Source: Eublepharis macularius
Taxonomy: Eukaryota > Chordata > Lepidosauria > Squamata > Eublepharidae
Assembly (NCBI RefSeq): GCF_028583425.1
Contig: NC_072801.1
Location: 66,665,766-66,729,765 of the forward strand
Direction: 5' to 3'
Length of the DNA stretch: 64,000 nucleotides
Within the stretch, counting starts at the first letter, position 1, and every line of letters begins with the position of its first letter. The translations under genes and the position numbers were made by a program. Of the stretch, positions 22,060-32,523 are shown in pieces. The notes under the pieces were generated by a model, which was not told the DNA's origin, ran no database searches, and worked only from the letters and a program-made list of their open reading frames with translations.

Positions 22060-23300
22060 GCAGCTGAGCTGGGAGAACACCTGCTCGCTCTGCATGCTGG
22101 TGGGAGGGCAGGACAGGATGTTGGTTGCAACAATGGACAGGTCCAGCCAGATGGAAGATTTTCTCGCCCAATACTCCAAGGGATTAAAATGGGGGGCTCA
22201 GTGGGCTCTGCCAGGTACCCTCACACCATAGCCCCTGCCGAGTCCTCCACCGCGAGCGATGCACTCACTGTGCTGCGTCCAACCACACAGCCCACCGATG
22301 AGGCCCAGAGATCAAATGGGGACGTTTGGTTGGGTCTATCCTGGTATGGCTCTCTTCCCAACTCCCCTGCCCCTCCTCCTCTTCCTGCTCCTCCTGCTCC
22401 TCCGCCCGCCCCTGCCCGGTTCCCTCAGGCTGACCTTCTCTTTCTGGTAACGGAGAACCGCTTTGTGGAGCTCCTTTTTCCAGGGCAGCATATGACCCAC
22501 CCACATGGCAATGCTGCCCTTGATCCAGGGGTCACAGAGGGAGGCCATTTGGTACGGCACCTTGTGGCGTAGAGGATGCAAGTGCTCGGCCATGCAGGCC
22601 TGGATCCTCCTCACCAAGTCCCTGACCCTGGGGAGCAGCTCTTGCTTGTGCTGGAGCTCCTGGGCCAGGAACCGGTCGATCCCATGGATCAGGGGGATGA
22701 CCTGACCCAGGCCAGCCTTGTAGGAGCACAGGAACTCGGTGACCTCCTTAAAGGGTTTCAGCATCTGGGACATCTGGGCAAGGACTCTCCAGTCCATGGA
22801 GCTGAGGCTCAGCTCCCCTCCCCTCCTCAGAACGTCCGTGGATGACAGGATGTCCTGCAATGGGCCCCTTTGCTCCACCAGATGACATATCATATTGTAG
22901 GTGGAGTTCCAGCGGGTGGGCAGGTCCTGAAAGAGTTGGTGCAGCTTGTGGGAAGAGTTGATGCTGTGGGAGAAGTGGGAAGCAATGAGGCAGCAGCTCT
23001 CCAGCAGATTGCGCATCTACAAGGTTCCCTCGTCCCAGCTGTCCCTTGGCTTGCTCCCCAGCCTGAGTATGTCCCTCATCACCAGGTCCAGCTTGTGCAC
23101 CATGCACACCAAGCCCGGAAGGGATGCCTCTTTCAGGGCTGCCAACATGTTGCTTTCTGCGTCCGTCACCATAAAGCCACGGACAAACCCTTCCGCCCCC
23201 GCTGTCCACTACCTCAGAGCAGCCTTCACGGTGGCGGCGATGTTCTTCCCAGTATGGACCTCATCCATCCCCTGGGCCTGGAGAAGAACTACCCTGTAGC
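22060..23300 (-). pseudogene. hAT transposase remnant, copy 1
   Basis: Read on the minus strand, the longest open part (22336-23016) contains LFQDLPTRWNSTYNMICHL, LKPFKEVTEFL and ASLCDPWIKGSI, all classic hAT (ZBED-like) landmarks. Upstream in other frames are VTDAESNM and CMVHKLDL, from the catalytic region. Downstream at about 22060-22180 is the start of the hATC dimerisation region (CPPTSMQSEQVF). The gene is broken into several frames and cannot encode an active enzyme. Confidence 0.85.
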
Positions 23301-23459
23301 CCGGTGTCAAGCATGGTGCCTTTTTCCAGGGACCAGTTCTTGGCCTGGGGTGGCGGAGGTCCTCTGGTTGCCCCCAGTGGGTAGTGATGGCAAGGTACCC
23401 GTGATGGGAGCCGCTCCAGAGGTCATCCTTTGGCAGCCAAGAGCTGCCTGAGCACCATG

Positions 23460-24373
23460 TTTTTGAAGAACCAAACAGCAGTCCAAAGAGGGAAACATAT
23501 CCACAAACTGTCAGTGACAGAATCATCAGTCTAAGAATGGATTTTTAACACAATCAGAACCTTGTATTGGTTTCTAACTTATATCTTCCTTGACTCAATT
23601 AGAACATCAGTAGAACATGCTGGATCGGACCAGTAGTCCATCTAGTCTAGCACACGGTTTCACAACCATGTGCTGGACTAGACCAACCAGTTGTCCGGGG
23701 GAGGGGGCCAACCAACAGAGCATAAAGGCCAAAGCATTCCCCTAATGCTGCTCCCCAGCACTGAGATTTGAGGTCTGCTGCCCCTGCGTATGGAGGTTTC
23801 CTTTAGTTCCCATGGTTAGTAACCATGGATGAACCTCTCCTCTGCCCCCATCCCCAAAAGCCACATAGGCACTTAGGGTTGCCAGGTCCCCTGGGCTCCA
23901 AACTGGGGAGAAAGGGAGCATCTTGGGAGGCATGCTTCAGGGGGTATTCACCACACCGGAGCCATTGTTTCAGCTGATTTTAAGGAAAATATCCTTGCAC
24001 GGGGCCTGCCCTTCCTTTTTGTGCCAGTAATCACAACAAGGAAGTGTCTGGACAACTTAGGAATGTGCTCCAGAGCTCCCACGTCCAAACCCAGCACGTC
24101 CCCCCCCCCTAACCAGGTAAGAGGCAGTAGGGGGAAGAGGCTGGGAACCCTACCATTCCTACCTAGAGTTGCCAACTCTGGAATGGGAAGTCCCTGGAGA
24201 TTTAGGGGTGAAGCCTGGGAAGGGCAGGGTTTGGAAAAGGGGAGGGAACTCAGAGGGGAATAAAATCATAGAGTCCACCCTCCAAAGCAGCCAATTTCTC
24301 CAAGGGACCTGATCTCTGAAGTCTGGAGATCAATTGTAATTCCAGGCCACACCTAGGGGTTGGCAACCCTTCA
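23460..24373 (+). repeat. Start of duplicated block A; also seen at 35325-35439 + 42525-43465
   Basis: GAAGAACCAAACAG through ATCATCAGTCTAAGAATGG and the stretch after CTTCCTTGACTCAAT align base for base with the two flanks of the hAT at 35440-42516, and more weakly with 50495-50590. It includes two hAT-type MITEs shared with block B (23874-24152 and 24163-24370), so these MITEs predate the duplication. The site matching the second hAT insertion, TTTCTAAC at 23571-23578, is empty here. Confidence 0.8.
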
Positions 24374-25013
24374 TGTTGGACTTCAAAAAACTTTCAGAGA
24401 CATGGAACCTAAATAATGCCATCAGTTTGATAACCAAAGTGAGATTTGAACCAGAGCCTTCTGGAGTTGTTGGCAAAGTCTTTCCTGTAGAAGTGGGGTT
24501 TATGGGGAGAAAGGCAGAGTTCCGATCTTATGGCTGATTGGTTCCATTTTCTTTCCTCTCTATTTTAAGTGCCTTTTGGATTGCAAAATGCCAATCATAA
24601 ATCTGTAGGTGTAAACTGTTGCTTCACTTCCAAGGGGATGCATGGATATTGGGTTTTGCAAAAATGACTTCCTAAGCTGTTTCTACATTGTGGCCCACAA
24701 CAGCAGAGGATACCTGTTGGGACATCCCACCATTGGTTAAGGAATTGAGACATCCCGCTATTTCTGAGCAAGACCTAAAAAGGCAGGTAAGTAAGCATAT
24801 ATCTTGCAATCGTTAGTGTTAGAATGCTTGTGTTCCTTGATTGGACTGGAGATTTTTGGTGCAAAGTTCCAGCTCAGGGTGAAGGTCACTAGGACTGGAC
24901 TGAGCCCAAACCATGAGCAGATGAACTCTCAACCTAGAGCGTGTTTTCCTCCTCTCTGTTCCTGACTGATGCAAATGGAGCTTGAATTCAGCACAACTGT
25001 GGCCGTTTCCGCA

Positions 25014-25195
25014 CGACTTACCTCAACCCAGAATGCTGTGCAACATGCCGGAAAAAATGCAGAAGATCGCGTTTTCTTGTGCAAGTTTTGTGCAACATTG
25101 TGCAAAATTTCGCGCGAGAAAACGTGATCTTCCGCATCTTTTTCGGCATGTTGTGCAGCGTTCTAGGTTGAGGTAAGCCGTGAGGAAATGGCCTG
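25014..25195. mobile_element. Palindromic MITE absent from block B
   Basis: The ends GGCCGTTTCCGCACGACTTA and TAAGCCGTGAGGAAATGGCC are inverted repeats, and the interior is largely self-complementary around 25100. Block B at about 44082-44092 reads CAGCACAGCTCTGTTGAG with no insertion, so this element arrived after the A/B duplication. The flanks TGT/TGA suggest a 3-bp duplication. Confidence 0.75.
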
Positions 25196-25220
25196 AGTTG
25201 AGAAGACCATAGCCTAGATG

Positions 25221-25438
25221 TAGGGTTGCCAGCCTCCAGGTGAGGGCTGGAGATCTCCCGGAATTACAACTGATCTCCAGGCAAAAGAGATCAGTTCCCC
25301 TGGAGAAAATAGCTGCTTTGGGAGGTGATCTCTATGGCATTATACCCTGTTAAGGTCTCTCCTCTTTCCCAACCCTACCCTCTCCAGACCCCACCTCCCA
25401 AATCTCCAGGAATTTCAAACCTGGGGTTGGCAATCCTA
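25221..25438. mobile_element. hAT-type MITE, shared by blocks A and B
   Basis: TAGGGTTGCCAGCCTCCAGG to TTGGCAATCCTA, flanked by CCTAGATG and CCTGGATG, an 8-bp duplication with one mismatch. The matching copy in block B is at about 44115-44333, so it predates the block duplication. Confidence 0.8.
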
Positions 25439-25792
25439 CCTGGATGGGCACAATGGGCTCTCCACTTTGTCTAGAACACTGACTTGCCTTACCTAGGAAT
25501 TTTTGAAAGACGTTCTTTAAGATCAGTGGAATGGCAATTTCCATTTGATGGATTAAAATGGTTGTCTGAATATGGAAGTTTTTGGTTTTAAGAGAAGACC
25601 AGGTGGGAACTGGTGGCCTCCCAAAGTGGTCATGTTCCAAACCCAGATCCCCTGACTACTTCCAACCCTACCCACCTGTGATTCTCTCTTGCTCAGGGGA
25701 AATTGTTAAGAATCACTTTCCAGTTGATCCATCTTAAGTGATGCTAAATAGTCAAATAATCAAATGCTGAAGTGCAGTAACTAAGAACAAAC

Positions 25793-26155
25793 ATAATAAC
25801 AATAACATTTGATTTATATACCGCCCTTCAGGATGACTTAACATCTACTTAGAGTGGTTTACAAAGTGTGTTATTATTATCCCCACAATAAAACACCCTG
25901 TGAGGTCTGTGGAGCTGAGAGAGTTCCAGAGAGTTGTGACTGAGGGTCAAGCTACAATGACACTTGAACAGCAAGTGGATTGATTGGAGGGCAAGTGAAC
26001 AGGGAGAAATACACTTGCTGTTCAAGTGTCATTCGTCACTTGTAGCTTGGCCCTGAGCCACGTTCACCCAGCTGGCTTCAAGTGGAGGAGTGGGGAATCA
26101 AACCCGGCTTTGCAGATTAGAGTCCTGCTCTCTTAACCACTACACCAAACTGGCA
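25793..26155 (-). mobile_element. tRNA-derived SINE interrupted by a palindromic MITE
   Basis: On the minus strand: A box (TGGTGTAGTGG type), B box GGTTTGATTCC, body and ATT-rich tail. It matches the SINE at 55235-55497. A palindromic MITE occupies 25944-26053 and is flanked by TGA on both sides. Confidence 0.8.
25944..26053. mobile_element. Palindromic MITE, Harbinger-like, inside a SINE
   Basis: GGGTCAAGCTACAATGACAC to GTCACTTGTAGCTTGGCCC, nearly fully self-complementary, flanked by TGA at 25941-25943 and 26054-26056. The SINE consensus (GTGACTGAGCC type) supplies the empty site. Confidence 0.8.
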
Positions 26156-26301
26156 ATGGGTATTCATAATAAATAAAGAATTATGAGTGCAGAACTAGAC
26201 TTATAATTGAATGATACTAATAATTCACAGACATAATAATATATGGAGAAATCTGTACCTGGAAAACACATTGTGTCTGTCTGCATGTGCATATGTGTTT
26301 A

Positions 26302-26560
26302 AGAGCCAGTTTTGTGTAGTGGTTAAGAGTGTGGGACTGTAATCTGGAGAACCGGGTTTGATTCCCCACTCCTCCACTTGAAACCAACTGGGTGACCTTG
26401 GGTCAGTCACAGCTTCTAGGAGCTCTCTCAGCTCCACCCCCTTCACAGGGTGTTTGTTGTTGTGTAGATAACAATAACATACTTTGTAAACATCTCTGAG
26501 TGGGTGTTAAGTCATCCTGAAGGGCAGAGCATAAATTGAATGTTGTTGTTGTTTTTGTTA
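26302..26560 (+). mobile_element. tRNA-derived SINE, shared by blocks A and B
   Basis: AGAGCCAGTTTTGTGTAGTGGTT, then GGTTTGATTCCCCACTCCTCC (B box), CAGTCACAGCT, and a (GTT)n tail. The A and B boxes match the internal RNA polymerase III promoter. The block B copy is at 44855-45110. Confidence 0.85.
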
Positions 26561-26702
26561 ATTTCTTAGGAGACTCACTGGGAAATACAGCAGCCATACT
26601 CAGTAAGGAAAACTGGCCACAACCTGGCAAGAGACTCTTACTATCAGTACCAAACCTGGCCAAGCCCCCTTCCAATTGCAGGGGCTTATCTTGTTTAGAC
26701 AT

Positions 26703-27215
26703 ATTAATTTTATTTATTTATTTATTTAAATTAAATTTATAGTCTGCTCTCCCTGCCAGCAGGCTCAGAGCAGATCACATCAGTTTAAAAGACAGCAAAT
26801 AAAACAGATAAAAACAGTAACATAAAAAACAGATTCAATTTACAGATTCACCCTCAGCAACACACATTGCACAGTCCTGTATACAGCCATTCTGGGTCTG
26901 CGAGGGCCGTTGACAATCATCAGATGAAACAACAACAATCAGGGAGCGGACATGCCCCACTTTCTGGTAGGAGGCCAAGTTAGAGGCCCCTTTGCCTCAA
27001 CCACCAAAGGCCTGGCGGAACATCTCCATCTTGCAAGCCCGGAGGAATGATAATAAAGCCCACTGGGCCCAGAATTGTTACAGACAGAGTTCCACTATGC
27101 TAGGGCCAGGGCCGAAAAGGCCTAGGCCATGGTCGAGGCAAGATAGACCTCCTTGGGGCCAGGGACCATCAACAGCTGTTTGTCTGCTGAATGGAGTAGC
27201 CTCTGGGGAATATAG
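26703..27215 (-). mobile_element. Interspersed retroelement-like repeat, copy 2
   Basis: Same order as 6690-7166: TTTA-repeat, TATAGTCTGCTCTCC, AGCAGGCTCAGAGC, GGCCTGGCGGAACATCTCC, GGGCCAGGGCCGAAAAGGCC. It is also in block B (45242-45600), so it predates the duplication. Confidence 0.55.
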
Positions 27216-27319
27216 GGTGTGTCACCACCTAAAGAAGACCCTGAGACTGAACTGCACCCAGGCCAAAATACCTACTGGATTTCATCACTACCTCAGGCAA
27301 GGAAGTTCTTGGTTCTAGC

Positions 27320-28049
27320 CCTGGAGTCCTTCTCACTTAAGAGCCGATGGGAAAGACACCATTTCTCACCCAAGACTCATAGAAAATGGCATAAAAGTAC
27401 TAATGGCCATGTTTTCACACACCACTATGAACTGTACCATGAAGTGTTTATCTTGTAGTCATAGTTGGATGGCTTAGAAAAGATGGACCATTCAAAGGCT
27501 TGCCACGATACTCACCATAGAGGACAAGCTCCCAAAGCAAGCCTCCATCTTCCACAGATGCTTGAAGCAGCAGTGAGCAAAAGGCTCCCACCTGGCGACC
27601 CAAACCGTGTATTTTTAAAAAAAATTAAATGCAATACTTTAGTTCAGTTGCTGTCGTCAAATCGTTGCTTCCCACCCCTCAATGTCCATGTCAGCAGAGA
27701 AAACAGACATGGGTGCAGAGAAGCCCTCGAGTGTGTGGGTCAGCGAGCAGTACCTGAGAGCTCAACCTACCGCCCTGCGAATGAGCCCCTCCACCAGAGA
27801 CCGGACTCCGTGCTCCTCTCAGAGGTTTCACCTCTACATTGATGCCCACAATTATTGCACAGCGGCGTCCACATTTCCTCTGAAATGTCACTTTAAGAAA
27901 TAGATCTGACAACAAAGAACAGGAAAAACAGGAGTCTCGAAATCTTGGGTTCCTCCCTCCCACCCCTATGCCCCAGTGGTGGTTTTTCTAAGTACAGGGA
28001 CGTATTCACGAGGGGTAATTTGAGTAATTTTCTCTAGAAATCCCCCCCC

Positions 28050-28050
<1 letters not shown>
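27320..28050. other. Block A sequence of unknown function
   Basis: Aligned closely with 46320-47030 in block B, for example GTTGCTTCCCACCCC and CAGCAGAGAAAACAGACATGG. Both carry a short open frame at 27465-27842 and 46637-46831 that is not conserved in full. The sequence is conserved because of recent duplication; no gene is supported. Confidence 0.5.
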
Positions 28051-28081
<31 letters not shown>

Positions 28082-28099
28082 TCACTCACACACACAACC
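28051..28099. repeat. (CA)n microsatellite
   Basis: An uninterrupted CA run followed by CTCA repeats. A shorter run is present at 47034-47056 in block B. Confidence 0.9.
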
Positions 28100-28185
28100 T
28101 CTTTGCACCATTCTTTTGCATCCCATATGTGGCAACTGACTGGATGTTCCTCCTTTTTGATCCTGCCCCTGAACCAACTGAGGCC

Positions 28186-28281
28186 TATATAATAGTTTAG
28201 GGAGCAGGTTGAGGGAGAGACTTGGGCCTGTGGAATCCATCTCTCAGCAACTTTCCATCACTTCGAGGGGACCAAACTTGG
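28186..28281 (+). promoter_or_regulatory. TATA box and non-coding exon 1 of ribonuclease gene 2
   Basis: TATATAAT at 28186-28193 is followed about 25 bases later by a transcribed-looking segment with no ATG, ending at a strong donor (TTGG then GTAAGC, GT at 28282-28283). The same arrangement with a better TATA box is at 47145-47246. The predicted exon is about 28213-28281, and the intron runs to the AG at 31160-31161. RNase A family genes typically have this two-exon structure. Confidence 0.65.
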
Positions 28282-28502
28282 GTAAGCCAGAGGAAGCCAT
28301 GACCGGGGCTTGACTTCTCTCTTGAGTGAGCCTGCTTCAAGTGTTTGAATTATGTTTTCTATATTTATGTTAGCAACCTTGTAGCATATAATGTGACCAG
28401 ACAGGACATAAAGAGTTTGATACAACCAAGCAACAAATACCAACATCCCTGTAACATCCAATATATAATCTGAAATTAGATTCTTATTAATAGCAGAAGG
28501 AA

Positions 28503-28795
28503 CTTGTGTAGGAATGTAGTGGGGTAGTGGTTAAGAGCAGGGGGTACTCTAATCTGAAGAACCAGGTTTGATTCCCCACTCCTCCGCTTGAAGCCAGCCG
28601 GGTGACCTTGGGTTAGTCACAGCTCTTTCAGAGCTCTCTTAGCCCCACCTACCTCACAGGGTGCTTGTTGTGAGGATAATAATAACACACTTTGTAAATT
28701 GCTTTGAGGAGGTGTTAAGTTGTCTTGAAGGGCAGTATATAAATTGATTGTGATTATGATTGTTTATGATTATGTTTATGTTTATGATTCAGAGG
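28503..28795 (+). mobile_element. tRNA-derived SINE in the intron of gene 2
   Basis: GTAGTGGTTAAGAGCAGGGG, GGTTTGATTCCCCACTCC, CTTGGGTTAGTCACAGCTC and a TTATGATTATG tail. Only its 3' part survives in block B (47303-47395), where the left part was deleted. Confidence 0.75.
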
Positions 28796-29806
28796 CCCTG
28801 AAAGCAATCTGCTGTCGTCGTGACTAATAGCTGTTGGTAGAATTCGTCCCTATAGAACTCTGTGGCCACCACCATCCTGTAGGTTTAGAGCCTCCACCCT
28901 CCCTCCCTCCTTCCTCATGCCCTGGCCGTGGCGCCCCTGAGTTTGCCACTTGGTGCTCCCCCATATAAATGAAGGGTTGCCATTCACTACAATAAATTAA
29001 GCAACCCAGCTCAGAACAACTGAGGCTGTACTGAGGCTGTGTAATTGGATCATTTTAAAAGTATTTGATACTTGAAACATTTGGCACCATTTAAAAACCA
29101 ACAGGCGTAAAACAGTATTTAGTGTTTGACAGCTACTGTTAATTATGGTTATAATCTGAAAGTTGATAGGTTTGTGTCCTGTGATAACCATCATCTGATA
29201 TTCAATGGGCAACAGTCTGATGTTTGAGTGCAGAGGTCCTCAGCCAGCTAAAGATTGGTCTCCCTGGAGATGGAAAACCAAGATCCGGACTGTACCATTC
29301 CAGGTGGCGGGGCAGGGGCTCACATGGCCAAATGCTTGTGCCCACAAAACTGGAGTGGGGAGAAGGCATCTGGCCTAGCCTTCTCATTGGTATTTAGCTT
29401 TCTATGTAAAAGGCTTCTATATGTGTGAAGGAGCGCTGACTCCTCCTGCAGTCTGAAGTGGTATCGTCCACATACAGGTTTATCACTTCCATGAGCTGTA
29501 GACCTTAGTCCAACAATGGCTACAATCCTGTGCACACATAACTGGGAGTAAGCCCTATCAAACAAAGTGGCATTTCTCTCAGATTAAATGTGTCTGTGAT
29601 TTCATTGTAGGACTGCAATACTTTCCCCACATCGCTGGAAGAAAATCTCATTAAACTTAATGGGATTTACTTCCAGGTTAAGAATGCAGAGGATATTATC
29701 TTTACCTCAAAATATGTCCCATTCAGTGGGACATAGTTCTAAGTTGTAGAATCACATAATTAAGACTCAATAAAAGCAATGAGAGCTGATATCTCTCTCC
29801 TCGGTC

Positions 29807-30335
29807 CAGGGATGGATTGAGGGTGGGCAGGGGGGGTAGTCTGCCCCCAGTGCCACTGAAGAGGGGGCGCCAGGCGCAGCTGCCAGCCACCAGGAGTGCG
29901 CTGGTGGTAGCGTGGGCAGCTGAGTGGCTGCCCATGCCATTTGCCTGCCTTGCAGGACAGGGAGCGTGCGGTAAGCTGGCCGCCCCCTCAGCCAGGCAGG
30001 CAAATGGCACAGAGAGTGGGGAGGCCGCCTGCGCCACTTGCCTGCCCCACTGAGGGGGCAGCCGGCTTGCCGCGTGCTCCCTGTCCTGCTGGGCAAGCGA
30101 GTGGCATGGAGGACTGGGGGGCCACCCACGCCATTCACCTGCCCCGCCAGACAGGGAGCGCACAGCAAGCTGGCCACCCCCTCAGCGGGGCAGGCGAGTG
30201 GCATGCCTGCCCTGCGTGATGACGTTACGAAGTGATGTCATCACGCAGCACTGGGAGCGCATGCAACGCTGTGCGCGAGCGAAGGTAGCCAGACTTGGGT
30301 TGTCCTGGGCTTCAGGAACCCTAGATCTGGCCCTG
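29807..30335. mobile_element. GC-rich hAT MITE in the intron of gene 2
   Basis: Ends CAGGGATGGATTGAG and AGATCTGGCCCTG; flanks CCTCGGTC and CCTTGGTC form an 8-bp duplication with one mismatch. The matching place in block C (about 61490-61510) is uninterrupted. The interior is about 65-70% GC, in contrast with the AT-rich surroundings, and its long open frames are a composition effect. Confidence 0.8.
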
Positions 30336-31180
30336 CCTTGGTCATTCCATTAGTTCCAAAAGATCTAAGTTGTGACTAACTTCATAGCTGGACTTCTGAC
30401 AATATGCAGCCCACATCATGATACCAAAAGACTATGTGCTGTTTTCTGCAGAGGACAAAATGGCTGGATTCCTCTGCATGAGTTACAGACAATCTCATGT
30501 TCAAAGCACAGACTGGCTGCCCTTGAGAAACCACGCTTGGCTGAGACCCGTCAAGGCTGGGGGTTTCCTCCCCGTGGACATATGCAGGAAAGATGAGCTG
30601 TCTCTTCCAGTTATTATTATTATGGGGAAACAGACCCAGAAAAACCCAATAGAAATGAACTGACAGAGCAGGGAACTGAAAACCAGCGATTGTTTTAAAG
30701 TGAAAAAATATAATTAAAAATGTTCTGAAATTTCTACATGTTCTATTTCAAAGCTAATCTGCACGTTACACAGAACTGAGATGGTGGTAGAATGCCGGCG
30801 CGTACCACTTTATTGGTGAGATGGAGTATCATTTCTTCGATTGGAAAAGAGAGAAAACCCAGTGCGTGTAGCAAAGTAGCATACTTGAGGGAAAGATGCA
30901 GCCGGGCCAGCCATGCTTAGTCTTATGCAAAGAAATTTTTAATGTGGCTATAAATTCAAAATATTTGGCAATCATGCGTATAACCGCTACGGTGGTCTGA
31001 AGTGGTACAATCCAGAGTCCCACTTTCTCCTGCAACATGGGAAGAAATACTTTTATTTTTAAATAATAAACTCAAATGAAGAAAAGACCAAATAACATCA
31101 CCCTCAATACAGAAAAATAGCTTTCATGTTCTATTTCTTCCTCCCCTTATTTCCTCCATAGCCTCCATTATCCCACCAGG

Positions 31181-31618
31181 ATGTCCTCCAAGGTCTCCTG
31201 CTGGCTGCTGCTGCGTTTGGCCATCCTCCTCGCAGCCTTTCTGGTACAGTCCGGCGAAGGGGCCACCTACCGGGATTTCGCTAGGCAGCACATCGATCAT
31301 CCGAAAACCAATGCCCCCAATCCCAACGCCTACTGCAACCGCATGATGCAGCGGAGGGGCATGACAAGAGGAAGATGCAAAGCCTTCAACACATTCATCA
31401 ACGCCCCGCCACGCAACATTCAGCATATCTGCCGTGGTGGAGGGAACCAGGTGAATCCCCGTCGGAACCTTTACGACAGCAGAAGGTCTTTCCCTCTCGT
31501 TAACTGCCGCAACATAGGTCGTTATCCTAATTGCCAGTATGTTGGCAGGCAAGCGAACCGGCGAGTTCGTGTGGCCTGCGTCCGCCGCCTGCCTGTTCAC
31601 CTTGAAAGAGTCCTGTAG
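31181..31618 (+). CDS. Cationic secreted ribonuclease, RNase A superfamily (gene 2)
   Basis: A 145-residue protein. Residues 1 to about 27 are a signal peptide (LLLRLAILLAAFLV core). The catalytic residues are His37 (in FARQH), Lys67 (in CKAFNTF) and His140 (in LPVHLE). Cysteines at 52, 66, 84, 109, 118 and 133 give three disulfides. Arginine is abundant (RRVRVACVRR near the C terminus), so the mature protein is strongly basic, as in antimicrobial or angiogenin-type family members. The start follows acceptor AG at 31160-31161 by 19 bases, with A at -3, and is the first ATG of the exon. Exon 1 is probably at 28213-28281. The first 267 bases are identical to gene 3. The family makes extracellular or granule RNases; the exact role is inferred. 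Confidence 0.95.
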   Translation: MSSKVSCWLLLRLAILLAAFLVQSGEGATYRDFARQHIDHPKTNAPNPNAYCNRMMQRRGMTRGRCKAFNTFINAPPRNIQHICRGGGNQVNPRRNLYDSRRSFPLVNCRNIGRYPNCQYVGRQANRRVRVACVRRLPVHLERVL

Positions 31619-32110
31619 GGCAAATTCACAATCTACACACAGGAAGCCAGAAGCCGAATGAAATATTGAAATGGTGGCCATCTTGTTCTGCTTTGCTTAA
31701 TGCTTTCTCAGCAATGGGTCTCTTGGGCATATTCACAGTACATACCAAAATTCATTTAGCAGGTGTCCGTTGTCCTCAGGGAATCCAGAGAGACCTTCTA
31801 CAGAGAAGAGCTTAAAGATCTCTTTTGCAGGACGCTCAATGCTGTCATCAAACTAGAAACCCCGGATTCTTTGGGAAGCTATAACAGTTGAGGAAAAGGC
31901 TTAAAATCATTGGCATGGACAGGGTAAAAACGTATTTCACACATTCGCATTCAGCAGTGGATAAAAAGAAAAACGAGTAATGATTTTTCATGTTACGAAT
32001 GAGATGTTATCACAACAGAGAGAACCAACAGGAAACTTAATTTTACTATAACATTGTTCAAGGGTGTCAGTCATTGGAGGCCTAGTTCTCACACGCTAAT
32101 GCACCTCTCA
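31619..32110 (+). repeat. 3' flank of gene 2, shared with genes 3 and 4
   Basis: Matches 49280-49776 almost base for base (GCAAATTCACAATCTACACA, GCCATCTTGTTCTGCTTTGC) and 62807-62950 more weakly. It probably includes the 3' UTR. No canonical AATAAA is close to the stop. The duplicated unit therefore spans the gene and its downstream sequence. Confidence 0.7.
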
Positions 32111-32279
32111 GTTTCTCTAGCCTGTGTTATTGTCCCTACCCTTGTGACTCGGAGCGGAATGTGTGAACTAACTGAACTCCCTTGAAAGGAATTGCACTTG
32201 GGGTAGTATTGGAATTCAGTCTGCAGTATCTGGTGTGTGATTTCACACATGATTCCAGTAGCAATTTAAAGACCAACAA

Positions 32280-32415
32280 TATTTTCCAGGGTATAAGAGT
32301 TTGTAAGTCAAAGCTCACTTTGGCAAATATCTAGAAAGTTTTGTTGGTTTTTAAAGTGCTACTGGGCTCGAATTTTGTTCTACTATTACAGACTAACACA
32401 GCTACCCTGAAACAT
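32280..32415. mobile_element. Penelope-like element terminal fragment
   Basis: TTTAAAGACCAACAATATTTTCC, GTGCTACTGGGCTCGAATT and ACAGACTAACACAGCTACCC match PLE end sequence. A paired copy is at 33347-33485. Confidence 0.55.
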
Positions 32416-32523
32416 GGAGACCGGTTAGAATCACAAGTTTTTATTATTTGAATCATCTTGTTTTTCCCATTCAGCACCAAATCTTACATGCAGACGTATA
32501 CACAGGTAAATTCCTGCTACTTA

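Larger units (their letters stand above)
17150..23459 (-). mobile_element. hAT transposon copy 1, right end missing
   Basis: The left terminus is TAGACATGGGCAC, identical to that of the complete copy at 35440. Transposase remnants lie on the minus strand (about 22060-23300). A foldback element is inserted at 17254-20738. At 23459 similarity to the complete copy stops (both share GCACCATG just before) and the sequence changes to the start of a duplicated ribonuclease block. The outer inverted repeat is therefore absent at that end. Confidence 0.8.
24374..31180 (+). repeat. Duplicated upstream block A (leads into ribonuclease gene 2)
   Basis: It aligns with 43465-48841 (block B) and, more distantly, with 57950-62362 (block C) and block 0. 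Markers are TTCTGGAGTTGTTGGCAAAG, TTGGATTGCAAAATGCCAAT, GGGTTTTGCAAAAATGAC and the promoter region near 28.1 kb. Differences from block B are mostly insertions: a palindromic MITE at 25014, a palindromic MITE inside a SINE at 25944, and a GC-rich hAT MITE at 29807. Confidence 0.8.

Noticed and set aside
21374-23450. Plus-strand open frames across hAT copy 1
   Set aside because: Shadows of the minus-strand transposase and of tandem repeats.
27465-27842. 125-codon frame in block A, partly kept in block B
   Set aside because: Only the last half survives in block B, and conservation is explained by recent duplication. No domain.
29723-30235. Overlapping 65-146 codon frames near 30 kb
   Set aside because: They lie in a GC-rich hAT MITE with an 8-bp duplication; composition effect.
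31124-31681. Long minus-strand open frame opposite gene 2 (185 codons), with matching ones opposite genes 3 and 4
   Set aside because: It is conserved only because the sense gene is conserved. No known domain or signal; the antisense frame is a by-product of GC-rich codons.
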